A DNA stretch of 64,000 bases, from assembly GCF_003350205.1 (NCBI RefSeq), contig NZ_QLLC01000010.1:43253-107252 (forward strand), in the 5' to 3' direction. The stretch comes from Brevundimonas bullata. Lineage in GTDB: Bacteria > Pseudomonadota > Alphaproteobacteria > Caulobacterales > Caulobacteraceae. Under the pieces are notes generated by a model. It saw only the letters and a program-made list of their open reading frames with translations. It did no database searches and was not told the origin of the DNA. Both the position numbers and the translations under genes were made by a program. Shown here one piece after another: positions 27,001-35,932 of the stretch (within the stretch, counting starts at the first letter, position 1; each line of letters starts with the position of its first letter).

Positions 27001-27782
27001 TTATCGACAGTCACGTCAATCTGCACGCCCCTCAGTTCGACGAGGACCGCGACGAAGTCATCGCCCGCGCTCGCCAAGCCGGCGTGCGCTTGATGGTCGA
27101 GATTTCGGATAAGCTGTCGACCTTTGAGGCCACCCACGCCCTGGCCATGGCGCACGATGACATCTGGTGCACGGTCGGCGCCCACCCGCATGAAGCCAAG
27201 GACCATGTCGAACTGACCGCCGACGAACTGGTCGCCTTGGCCCAACGGCCGCGCGTCATCGGCATCGGCGAATGTGGTCTGGACTTCCACTACGATCTCA
27301 GCCCGCGCGATGAGCAGGCGGCGGTCTTCCGTCAGCATATCGACGCCGCGCGCCGGACCGGCCTGCCGCTGGTGGTGCATACGCGTGAGGCCGACGATGT
27401 GATGGCCGCGATCCTGCGCGAGGAGCACGCCAGGGGGCGGTTCAAGCTGCTAATGCACTGCTACACCAGCGGCGTCGAACTGGCTGAAACTGCAGCGGAA
27501 CTCGGCGCCTGGTTCTCCGTTTCCGGCATCGCCACTTTCAAGGCGGCGGAGGACGTGCGCGAGGTCATTCGCCGGATGCCCGAGGATCGGATCATCGTCG
27601 AGACGGACTGCCCCTATCTGGCGCCCATTCCGCATCGCGGACGCCGCAACGAACCGGCCTATGTTGGACTGGTGCTGCAAAAACTCGCGGAAGTACGAGG
27701 CTGGACGCCTGAGGAGGCTGAGCAGCGCACGACCGACGCCTTCTTCGCCCTGTTCGACCGCATCCCCCGGCCTGCCGAATGA
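26997..27782 (+). CDS. TatD-family metal-dependent hydrolase/DNase
   Basis: A 261-residue TIM-barrel hydrolase. GAHPHEAKDH near residue 62, IGIGECGLDFHYD near 92, PLVVHTREA near 125, HCYTSGVELA near 158 and ETDCPYLAP near 203 are TatD-family metal and active-site motifs. The N-terminus reads DSHVNLHAPQFDEDRDEV, with HVN instead of the HCH pair of YcfH-type members. E. coli TatD itself also has GVNL here, so it may be a TatD-proper type. The family acts as a 3'-5' DNase or deacylase. It overlaps holB and the MBL gene by 4 bp each. Confidence 0.92.
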   Translation: MIIDSHVNLHAPQFDEDRDEVIARARQAGVRLMVEISDKLSTFEATHALAMAHDDIWCTVGAHPHEAKDHVELTADELVALAQRPRVIGIGECGLDFHYDLSPRDEQAAVFRQHIDAARRTGLPLVVHTREADDVMAAILREEHARGRFKLLMHCYTSGVELAETAAELGAWFSVSGIATFKAAEDVREVIRRMPEDRIIVETDCPYLAPIPHRGRRNEPAYVGLVLQKLAEVRGWTPEEAEQRTTDAFFALFDRIPRPAE

Positions 27783-28588
27783 GCGAGGCGGGCGAACTGG
27801 AGATCGTCATCCTCGGTTGCGGCTCGTCCGGCGGCGTGCCGCGGGGCGACGGGGACTGGGGCGATTGTGATCCGGGCGAGCCCAGAAACCGGCGCACCCG
27901 CTGCTCCATGCTGGCGCGGCGTCACGGCCCGGCCGGGACCACCAGCGTCCTGATCGACACCTCGCCCGATCTGCGGCAACAGGCGCTGGCGGCCGACATC
28001 CGCCACGTCGATGCGGTTCTCTATACCCACGACCACGCCGATCAGACCCATGGGATCGACGACCTGCGCGTCTTCGCCATCCATGCGCGGCGGCGCATCC
28101 AGGCGTGGATGGACCCGGCGACCCATCACGCCCTGACGACCCGGTTCGACTACATCTTCGAAAGCCATCACGGCTATCCGGCCATTCTGGAGGCCCAGCG
28201 GATTCCGCCGCACGGCGAGGTCTGGGGCATCGACGGCGCGGGCGGTGCGATCCCCGTCGTCACCTTCGACCAGGTCCACGGGCCGATCCGTTCTGTCGGC
28301 TATCGGCTGGGGCCGGTCGCCTATTCCAGCGATGTGTCCGACCTGGACGAGGCGGCGCTGGAGGCGGTGAGGGGCGCCGACCTGTGGATCATCGACGCCC
28401 TGCGCTACACGCCGCATCCCACCCATGCCCATGTCGATAAGGCGCTGGATTGGATTGCGCGGGCCGGGGTCGGTCGTGCGGTGCTGACGAACCTTCATAT
28501 TGATCTGGATTACAATGCATTGTCGGGGTGTCTTCCCGACAATGTCGAAGTGGCTTTCGACGGCTGGAGCGGCCGTTTCGATCTATAG
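27779..28588 (+). CDS. MBL-fold metallo-hydrolase (PhnP/RNase Z-like)
   Basis: A 269-residue metallo-beta-lactamase-fold protein. GCGSSGGVPRGD opens the fold, TSPDLRQQAL follows, and the zinc motif YTHDHADQTHGIDDLR (near 80) carries HxHxDH. A later Asp lies in AYSSDVSD and a His in NLHIDLDYN. This type, ending the tmk-holB-tatD operon in alphaproteobacteria, resembles PhnP phosphodiesterases; the natural substrate is unknown. It overlaps tatD by 4 bp. Confidence 0.92.
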   Translation: MSEAGELEIVILGCGSSGGVPRGDGDWGDCDPGEPRNRRTRCSMLARRHGPAGTTSVLIDTSPDLRQQALAADIRHVDAVLYTHDHADQTHGIDDLRVFAIHARRRIQAWMDPATHHALTTRFDYIFESHHGYPAILEAQRIPPHGEVWGIDGAGGAIPVVTFDQVHGPIRSVGYRLGPVAYSSDVSDLDEAALEAVRGADLWIIDALRYTPHPTHAHVDKALDWIARAGVGRAVLTNLHIDLDYNALSGCLPDNVEVAFDGWSGRFDL

Positions 28589-28696
28589 TCGGACTGGCTC
28601 GCCCAGGTTCTGAACCGGCAATCAGCAGCGAATTGTATCGGTTTCGATGGAAGCATCGACGCCATGCTTGGCACACCGCCGATGTCGTCCTGGCGC

Positions 28697-28885
28697 CTAG
28701 TCGTCTTTGGCGTCGTCCAGCCTGTGCCCATCCAATCTGGCGGCGTCGCGGTCGCGTTCCTTTTGCGTCGTCTGACGTTCGGCCTTGGTGCGACCGAAGG
28801 TCAGGCGGTTGGCGTCAGCGGTGCGTTTGGCCTCGGCCTTGTCGCGAGCCTTGCGCGCCTTGTTCAGGTTGACGATCTCGCCCAT
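28697..28885 (-). CDS. DUF4169 family protein
   Basis: A 62-residue highly charged helical protein beginning MGEIVNLNKARKARDKAEAKRTADANRLTFGRTKAER, the hallmark of DUF4169. It is rich in Arg, Lys, Glu and Asp and probably binds nucleic acid or is a coiled coil. It starts within the stop of the GST gene (TGATG), so the two are coupled. The function is unknown. Confidence 0.85.
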   Translation of the reverse strand: MGEIVNLNKARKARDKAEAKRTADANRLTFGRTKAERQTTQKERDRDAARLDGHRLDDAKDD

Positions 28886-29478
28886 CAGACGTGGCCCTCG
28901 GGGCTGTCCTTGGCCCAGGCGCGCTTGAGGGCTGGGCGGCCGCCGATGCGCTGGGCGTAGGAATCATAGGGCTCGCCCGCCGGCATGGCGGCGCGGAACC
29001 ATTGCAGCAGGCTGCCGAAAAGGATGTCGAGCGCCGAGAACTCGCCCAGGATATAGCCGCCGTCCTTGATGGCCGCGCGCCAGCGCTGATCCAGCGCGGC
29101 GTAGCCGGCCTTCCTAAGATCATTCCAGTTGTCGGGCGGACCCGAGGTCAGGACGCTCTCCAGCACATTGTTGTAGAGGCCCAGCCACGACAGGTACTCG
29201 GCCCGGCGCGGATCATCGGGGCTGGGCGCCATCTTCGCCGCGGGGAAGCGGTCGGTCAGGAAGAGGAAGATCAGCACCGACTCGATCAGAAGTTGGCCGT
29301 CGACGCTGACGGAGGGGGCCTGTTTCAGCGGGTGGGGGTTGCTGGGGTCTGCGTGACCCTGGCCGCCCTGTCGCTCGATCTCGACATAGTGGATGTCGTA
29401 GTCGGCGCCCAATTCCTCCAGCAGCCAGAGCAGGCGGGTGGAGCGGGACTGAGGGGCGTGATGGATGGTCAGCGACAT
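28885..29478 (-). CDS. Glutathione S-transferase family protein
   Basis: A 197-residue GST. The thioredoxin-like N-terminal half opens LTIHHAPQSRSTRLLWLLEELGADYDIHYVEIER, with Ser/Arg near position 11-13 as in bacterial GSTs. Then KQAPSVSVDGQLLIESVLIFLFL carries the cis-Pro and ES glutathione-binding motif. The C-terminal half is helical, ending ALKRAWAKD. A cytoplasmic detoxification role is likely but the substrate is unknown. It is coupled to the DUF4169 gene downstream. Confidence 0.88.
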   Translation of the reverse strand: MSLTIHHAPQSRSTRLLWLLEELGADYDIHYVEIERQGGQGHADPSNPHPLKQAPSVSVDGQLLIESVLIFLFLTDRFPAAKMAPSPDDPRRAEYLSWLGLYNNVLESVLTSGPPDNWNDLRKAGYAALDQRWRAAIKDGGYILGEFSALDILFGSLLQWFRAAMPAGEPYDSYAQRIGGRPALKRAWAKDSPEGHV

Positions 29479-29566
29479 CGTGAACTCCCTGAACGGTCAT
29501 TTGTGATGAACCCGAAAGCGGCGCGCCTCGTTTCACCCTCTCCCGCAATCAGCAATGGAGACAACC

Positions 29567-29800
29567 ATGGTAAGCGCCTCGATGATCAAGGAACATCTCG
29601 AAGTCGTGGGTTCGGACGGCGGGCACGTCGGCCGGGTGGACCATGTGATGGGCGATCAGATCGAGCTGGCCAAGTTCGACATGGGCGCGGGTCTGAAGCA
29701 CCACATGATCCCGGTCAGCTGGGTCGATCATGTCGACGAGCACGTCCACCTGAACCTGACCAAGGACGAAGCCAAGGCGCGCTGGACCGAGAAGCACTAG
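29567..29800 (+). CDS. DUF2171 domain protein
   Basis: A 77-residue protein of the DUF2171 type: SASMIKEHLEVVGSDGGHVGRVDHVMGDQIELAKFD...HHMIPVSWVDHVDEHVHLNLT, a small beta-barrel similar to PRC-barrel domains. The start at 29567 is preferred over ATG 29555 because GGAG ends 6 bases before it. It stands alone and is followed by a terminator. Members often respond to stress, but no role is established. Confidence 0.87.
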   Translation: MVSASMIKEHLEVVGSDGGHVGRVDHVMGDQIELAKFDMGAGLKHHMIPVSWVDHVDEHVHLNLTKDEAKARWTEKH

Positions 29801-29824
29801 CGTCGCCTTACCGCGAATTCACCG

Positions 29825-29852
29825 AGGCCCCGCTGTCACAGGCGGGGCCTTT
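29825..29852 (+). terminator. Intrinsic terminator after the DUF2171 gene
   Basis: A 9-bp stem AGGCCCCGC/GCGGGGCCT (29825-29833 with 29842-29850) runs into TTT. It is 25 bases after the stop codon. Confidence 0.75.
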
Positions 29853-29899
29853 CGCCATATCAAGGGGTGTCGCGCCGTTCCGCGCGTGGAGAGACGACC

Positions 29900-30292
29900 T
29901 TGATCCGACTGTTCCTGAACCTGCTGTGGTTCTTCCTGGGCGGCTTTGTTTCCGGCCTGGCCTGGCTGTTGGGCGGGCTGTTGCTGGCGTTGACAGTGGT
30001 GGGGCTGCCGTGGGCGTTTTCGGCCTGGCGGATCGCCAGCTATTCAATCTGGCCGTTCGGGCGCGAGATTGTCTGGCGTGATCCCAACCCCGCCGATCTG
30101 GGCGTCGGCTGTCTGGGCGTCGGGCTGAACGTCATCTGGCTGGTGCTGGCGGGCTGGTACATCGCCCTGGCCCATATCCTGATCGCCGTGCCGCAGTTCG
30201 TCAGCCTGATCGGCATCCCGTTCGCGCTGAAGAACGTCGAGCTGGCGAAGCTGTCGCTGGCGCCGGTGGGGCGGACGATCCGGGACAGGTAG
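29900..30292 (+). CDS. YccF-domain inner-membrane protein
   Basis: A 130-residue membrane protein with two YccF units: FLNLLWFFLGGFVSGLAWLLGGLLLALTVVGLPWAFSAWRIA, then LNVIWLVLAGWYIALAHILIAVPQFVSLIGIPFALKNVELAKLSLAPVGR. The GLPWA.. and GIPFALKN.. motifs are diagnostic. TTG 29900 is taken as start, since GGAGAG lies about 6 bases upstream. The role of the family is unknown. It is monocistronic and followed by a long inverted repeat. Confidence 0.87.
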   Translation: MIRLFLNLLWFFLGGFVSGLAWLLGGLLLALTVVGLPWAFSAWRIASYSIWPFGREIVWRDPNPADLGVGCLGVGLNVIWLVLAGWYIALAHILIAVPQFVSLIGIPFALKNVELAKLSLAPVGRTIRDR

Positions 30293-30310
30293 GTGCTGAC
30301 CTTTGATCTG

Positions 30311-30420
30311 CTCATCCCGGCGGACGCCGGGACCCAGTAAGAGCGTTGGCCGTCGACAGCAGAAGTCTGGCCGCTGCGGTTGAAGCCGAAGAACTGGACC
30401 CCGGCGTCCGCCGGGGTGAG
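30311..30420. repeat. Long imperfect inverted repeat (28-nt arms)
   Basis: Arms at 30311-30338 and 30393-30420 pair over 28 positions with three mismatches, around a 54-nt loop. Each arm itself contains a CCCGGCG.ACGCCGGG palindrome. Such paired repeats are common between genes in Caulobacterales. It lies between the yccF-like gene and the 3' end of fumC and could act as a bidirectional transcript end. Confidence 0.8.
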
Positions 30421-30487
30421 CGGGGGTACAAAAACGCCGACCAAGGCGAGCCTGGTCGGCGTCTTCATTCAGCGATGTCGCTCAAAC

Positions 30488-31891
30488 TCAGCCCGGAGAG
30501 ATCATCTTCTCGGGGCGGACGGCTTCGTCGAACTCGGCGTCGGTCAGGTAGCCGCCGCCGACGGTTTCCTGACGCAGGGTGGTGCCGTTCTTGTGCGCGG
30601 TCTTGGCGATCTTGGCGCAGGTGTCGTAGCCGAGCTTGCCGTTCAGGGCCGTGACCAGCATCAGCGAGTTGTTGAGGCCGCGCTCGATGTTGTCTTCGCG
30701 GGCTTCGATGCCGACGACGCAGTTGTCTGTGAAGCTGATGGCCGCGTCGGCGACCAGGCGGACCGACTGCAGGAAGTTGTAGGCCATGACCGGGTTGTAG
30801 ACGTTCAGCTCGAAGTGGCCTTGCGAGCCGGCGAACGACAGGGCGGCGTTGTTGCCGAAGACCTGGGCGCAGACCTGGGTCAGGGCTTCGCACTGGGTCG
30901 GGTTGACCTTGCCCGGCATGATCGAGGAACCGGGCTCGTTTTCCGGCAGGGCCAGCTCGCCCAGACCCGAACGCGGACCGGAACCCAGGAAGCGGATGTC
31001 GTTGGCGATCTTGAACAGCGAGGCGGCGACCGTGTTGATCGCGCCGTGGCTGAACACCATGGCGTCGTGGGCGGCCAGGGCCTCGAACTTGTTCGGCGCC
31101 GTGGTGAAGGGCAGGCCGGTGATCCCGGCGATCTGCTCGGCGACCTTTTCAGCGAAGCCGACAGGTGCGTTCAGGCCGGTGCCGACGGCGGTGCCGCCCT
31201 GGGCCAGTTCCATCAGCTTGGGCAGGGTCTGCTCAATGCGCTCAATGCCGTTGGCGACCTGCTGGGCATAGCCGCCGAACTCCTGGCCCAGGGTCAGGGG
31301 CGTGGCGTCCTGGGTGTGGGTGCGGCCGATCTTGATGATGTGGGCCCAAGCCTTGGACTTGGCGTCCAGGGCGGCGTGCAGGTGCTTCAGCGCGGGCAGC
31401 AGATCGTTGACCACCTGCTCAGCGCAGGCGACGTGCATGGCCGTCGGATAGGTGTCGTTCGACGACTGGCTCATGTTGACGTGGTCGTTGGGGTGGACCG
31501 GCTTCTTGGAGCCCATCTCGCCACCCAGCATCTCGATGGCGCGGTTCGAGATGACCTCGTTGGTGTTCATGTTCGACTGGGTGCCCGAACCCGTCTGCCA
31601 GACGACCAGGGGGAAGTGGTCGTTCAGCTTGCCTTCGATCACCTCATTGGCGGCGGCGATGATGGCGTCGGCCAGCTTGGCGTCCAGCTTGCCCAGGTCG
31701 CGGTTGGTCTCGGCGGCGGCGCGCTTGACGATGCCCAGGGCGCGGACGACGGGCAGAGGCATCTTTTCCCAGCCGATCTTGAAGTTGCCGAGCGAGCGCT
31801 GGGCCTGCGCGCCCCAGTATCGGTCAGCGGCGACTTCGATGGGGCCGAAGGTGTCGGTTTCGATACGGATGCCGGCTTTGGCGTTGCTCAT
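30488..31891 (-). CDS. fumC: Class II fumarate hydratase
   Basis: A 467-residue fumarase C that converts fumarate to malate in the TCA cycle, iron-independent and tetrameric. Motifs seen: [74 protein letters not shown] and the signature [15 protein letters not shown] with the catalytic Ser loop. The start at 31891 ([16 protein letters not shown]) fits the family; the open frame upstream of it is not coding. It is divergent from a cyclophilin gene. Confidence 0.96.
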   Translation of the reverse strand: MSNAKAGIRIETDTFGPIEVAADRYWGAQAQRSLGNFKIGWEKMPLPVVRALGIVKRAAAETNRDLGKLDAKLADAIIAAANEVIEGKLNDHFPLVVWQTGSGTQSNMNTNEVISNRAIEMLGGEMGSKKPVHPNDHVNMSQSSNDTYPTAMHVACAEQVVNDLLPALKHLHAALDAKSKAWAHIIKIGRTHTQDATPLTLGQEFGGYAQQVANGIERIEQTLPKLMELAQGGTAVGTGLNAPVGFAEKVAEQIAGITGLPFTTAPNKFEALAAHDAMVFSHGAINTVAASLFKIANDIRFLGSGPRSGLGELALPENEPGSSIMPGKVNPTQCEALTQVCAQVFGNNAALSFAGSQGHFELNVYNPVMAYNFLQSVRLVADAAISFTDNCVVGIEAREDNIERGLNNSLMLVTALNGKLGYDTCAKIAKTAHKNGTTLRQETVGGGYLTDAEFDEAVRPEKMISPG

Positions 31892-31976
31892 GGCTCTGCG
31901 CTTCTCATCAGACGTGGCGGGAGGATGCCGGGGGGTGTAGCACGACAGAGCCATGGGACAAGGTGGAGGACGGGTG

Positions 31977-32579
31977 ATGCGTGCAATGATGGTCTTGGCG
32001 ACGTTCGTCGCTTTCTCCGCCAGCGCGGCGAGCGCACAGGACACCGAGAAACCGCGCGTGGTCCTGCAAACCGACGCTGGTCGCATGGTAGTGGAACTGG
32101 CGCCGGAACGCGCGCCGCTGACGGTCTGCAACTTCCTGAGCTATGTGGCGGATGGCGATTATGATGGCGGCAGCTTCTTCCGCACTGTTGTCAGCACAAC
32201 CAATCAGAACCCCAATCCCATCGACGTCATACAGGCGGCGACGCCACGCGGATCGGATGATCGTTCGCGTCCGCCTATCAAGCTGGAGCGGACAGGAATG
32301 AGCCACGTCTCAGGCACGATTTCTATGGCGCGCGACGGTCCCGACACGGCCACCTCCAGCTTCTTCATTGTGACCCAGGATACGCCTAGCCTGGACTATG
32401 GCGGCGGCCGCAACCCGGATGGTCAGGGCTTCGCGGCCTTCGGGCGGTTGGTCGAGGGCCTTGACGTCGCGCGCCTCATTCAGATGTCGCCGGCTGACGA
32501 TCAGGAGCAACTGACGCCGCCTGTCATGATCCAGTCCGCACGCTTGCTGGGCGCTGCGCCGGAGCAATGCGGATCGTGA
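31977..32579 (+). CDS. Periplasmic cyclophilin-type peptidyl-prolyl isomerase
   Basis: A 200-residue secreted protein. The signal peptide is about 1-20, ending SASAASAQ. The cyclophilin core includes [68 protein letters not shown] and [15 protein letters not shown]. The active-site Arg in FFRTV is present; the usual FxxQ is altered, as in small periplasmic members. GGAGG lies 8 bases before ATG 31977. Its end overlaps the RusA-like gene by 13 bp. Confidence 0.9.
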   Translation: MRAMMVLATFVAFSASAASAQDTEKPRVVLQTDAGRMVVELAPERAPLTVCNFLSYVADGDYDGGSFFRTVVSTTNQNPNPIDVIQAATPRGSDDRSRPPIKLERTGMSHVSGTISMARDGPDTATSSFFIVTQDTPSLDYGGGRNPDGQGFAAFGRLVEGLDVARLIQMSPADDQEQLTPPVMIQSARLLGAAPEQCGS

Positions 32580-32929
32580 CAGAAGGCTGGATCGGCACGG
32601 GAAAGGTGCGCGGGCGCGAGGTCGGCGACACGGTCGAAATCACCATCGACGGCCTGACCACCCAGGCCAAATACTACAAACCGCTGGCCTATGAATTCTT
32701 CCGCAAGGAATGGGCGTCGCGCCCGGCCTGGGGCGACTACGTGGTCGAGATCGGGATGGAGCACGTTGGGGACGCGCCCTGGATGGATCTGGACAACCTG
32801 GCCAAGGCCCTGCTGGACGCCATCAAGGGCTATCTGTTCCACGACGACAGCCAGGTGGCGCGGTTGCTGGTCGAACGCCACGAGGGCGAGCGCGAGCGGA
32901 TCACGATCCGGGTGTTTCCGAGGAAATAG
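32567..32929 (+). CDS. RusA-family Holliday junction resolvase-like protein
   Basis: A 120-residue protein with the RusA signature MDLDNLAKALLDAIKGYLFHDDSQVARLLVERH (about 78-110). The Asp-x-Asp-Asn-x2-Lys and the later Asp-Asp are the metal and catalytic residues of RusA. RusA cuts four-way junctions and is usually found in prophages. Here it follows a cyclophilin gene with a 13-bp overlap, and no phage genes are near, so it may be a domesticated chromosomal copy. The N-terminal 60 residues form the expected beta-rich half. Confidence 0.83.
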   Translation: MRIVTEGWIGTGKVRGREVGDTVEITIDGLTTQAKYYKPLAYEFFRKEWASRPAWGDYVVEIGMEHVGDAPWMDLDNLAKALLDAIKGYLFHDDSQVARLLVERHEGERERITIRVFPRK

Positions 32930-32970
32930 GCAAAGAAAAACGCCGGGGCATGACCCCGGCGTTCTTCATT
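32930..32970. terminator. Bidirectional intrinsic terminator
   Basis: A perfect 10-bp stem AACGCCGGGG/CCCCGGCGTT (32939-32948 with 32954-32963) has a CATGA loop. A-rich sequence lies on its left and TTCTTC on its right. It can end both the RusA-like transcript and, on the minus strand, the gltA transcript. Confidence 0.85.
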
Positions 32971-32977
32971 CTTGTTG

Positions 32978-33070
32978 GGCCGTGATCAAAAGGCTCCGCC
33001 TTTTCGACCCGACGCGGCCATTCTAATCGGCCGTGGTCAGGAGACGAAGTCTCCTCGACCCGACACGGCC
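32978..33070. repeat. Two tandem 42-nt hairpin repeats with compensated stems
   Basis: Copies at 32978-33019 and 33029-33070 share identical or nearly identical outer parts, GGCCGTGRTC and CGACCCGACRCGGCC. The inner stems differ, AAAAGGC/GCCTTTT in one and AGGAGAC/GTCTCCT in the other, yet each remains a perfect 7-bp stem. The second copy ends directly at the gltA stop codon, so both lie in the gltA 3' untranslated region. Confidence 0.8.
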
Positions 33071-34372
<1,302 letters not shown>

Positions 34373-34437
34373 CTAGGCCCCTTATTTTTCTTCTGGCCGG
34401 GCGCGGGGAGGCGTCCAGCCTGCATGGTTATGGGTGA

Positions 34438-35853
34438 TCACTTAGTCTGTTGCAGCGCATCATCCAAGCGCCCGAGCGCTTCATCTCGCCCCAATGCCGC
34501 CAGAATTCGCGCAATGTCAGGCGACACTGATCCGCCGGTTAGAGCGCCGCGCATGGAAGGCCCTATTTTTCCGAAGCCTACGCCTTCTTCCTCTGCAAAG
34601 GCCTTAAGCTCGGCTTCGAGGGCGAAAACGTCCCAGCTCTGGAAAAGACGGAGACGTTCACGGAGTCGTGAAATTCTCTCGCCGCCCTCGCCGGTCAGCA
34701 GAGCCTGGGTTTTCTCGTCCAGGACAAGGGGGCGGGCCTTCAGCACGAAGTCGGTTTGAGCCGCCAGTTCGAGGATGGTCTTGGCGCGATCCTTGACGAA
34801 GGGCATGGCGCGCAGCAGGCGGGCTTCGTCGTCGGGTTGCAGGGCGCGCCCCTTGGCCAGGTGCGCGTCGAGCGTCAGCTTGGCCAGACGGTCGTCCTCG
34901 GCCAGTCTGATCCAGTGGGCGTTGACGTGGGCCAGCTTATCGAAGTCGAGGCGGGCGGGCGCCTTGCCGATGCCGGGCAGGTCGAACCATTCGATGGCCT
35001 GTTCGTCGCTGAACAGCTCATGGTCGCCGTGCGCCCAGCCCAGACGCGCCAGATAGTTGCGCATGGCCTCGGGCAGATAGCCCATCTCGGCGTATTCATG
35101 CACCGCCTGGGCGCCGTGACGCTTGGACAGCTTGGCGCCGTCGGGGCCGTGGATCAGCGGGATGTGGGCGAAGGTCGGCCGGGTCCAGCCGAGCGCGTCG
35201 TAGATGAGGCTCTGGCGGGCGGCGTTGTTCAGGTGGTCGTCGCCGCGAATGACGTGGGTCACGCCCATGTCGTGATCGTCCACCACCACGGCCAGGTTGT
35301 AGGTGGGTGCGCCGTCCGAGCGCAGGATGACCAGATCGTCAAGCGAGCCCGAATCCCAGCGGACCGCACCCTGAACCGCGTCTTCGACCAGGACCGCCTG
35401 ATCCAGCGGGCGGCGGAAGCGGATGGTGTGCGGCTTGGCCAGGTCGTCGACGCCGGGCTCACGGTCACGCCAAGGCGAGACGAAGTCCTTGCCCGAAGCC
35501 TTGGCCTGATCGCGCAAGGCGCCGGTTTCCTCGGCGGTGAGGAAGTCGCGGTAGGCGTGGCCCGAGGCCAGCAACTGCTCGGCGACCTCGCGGTGACGGT
35601 CGGCGCGGGCGAACTGGAAGACGGGCTCTTCGTCGCCGAACAACTCCAGCCAGGACAGGCCGTCGAAGATGGCCTTCACGGCGTCGTCGGTCGAACGCTC
35701 GCGGTCTGTGTCCTCGACGCGGATCAGGAATTTTCCGCCCCGGCTCTTGGCGTACAGCCAGTTGAATAACGCGGTTCTCGCCCCGCCGATATGCAGGTAG
35801 CCTGTGGGCGAGGGGGCGAAGCGGGTGACGACAGTCGAGGAGGGGGAGGTCAT
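34438..35853 (-). CDS. gltX: Glutamate-tRNA ligase
   Basis: About 471 residues, a class I aminoacyl-tRNA synthetase. The HIGH motif appears as SPTGYLHIGGARTAL (near residue 15), and the KMSKS motif as GAKLSKRHGA (near 240). RVEDTDRERS and GRDDHLNNAARQ-like (VIRGDDHLNNAARQ) substrate loops are present. The C-terminal anticodon-binding domain ends with RDEALGRLDDALQ. ATG 35853 is taken as start. The gene is divergent from comEC and just upstream of gltA. Confidence 0.96.
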   Translation of the reverse strand: MTSPSSTVVTRFAPSPTGYLHIGGARTALFNWLYAKSRGGKFLIRVEDTDRERSTDDAVKAIFDGLSWLELFGDEEPVFQFARADRHREVAEQLLASGHAYRDFLTAEETGALRDQAKASGKDFVSPWRDREPGVDDLAKPHTIRFRRPLDQAVLVEDAVQGAVRWDSGSLDDLVILRSDGAPTYNLAVVVDDHDMGVTHVIRGDDHLNNAARQSLIYDALGWTRPTFAHIPLIHGPDGAKLSKRHGAQAVHEYAEMGYLPEAMRNYLARLGWAHGDHELFSDEQAIEWFDLPGIGKAPARLDFDKLAHVNAHWIRLAEDDRLAKLTLDAHLAKGRALQPDDEARLLRAMPFVKDRAKTILELAAQTDFVLKARPLVLDEKTQALLTGEGGERISRLRERLRLFQSWDVFALEAELKAFAEEEGVGFGKIGPSMRGALTGGSVSPDIARILAALGRDEALGRLDDALQQTK

Positions 35854-35932
35854 AAACAAGGGGTCCGTTGCGGAGGCCCTTATACGCCCGCGCGCGCCAA
35901 AGCGAAGCCTTGCCTTAAGGGTTCTTGACGCT

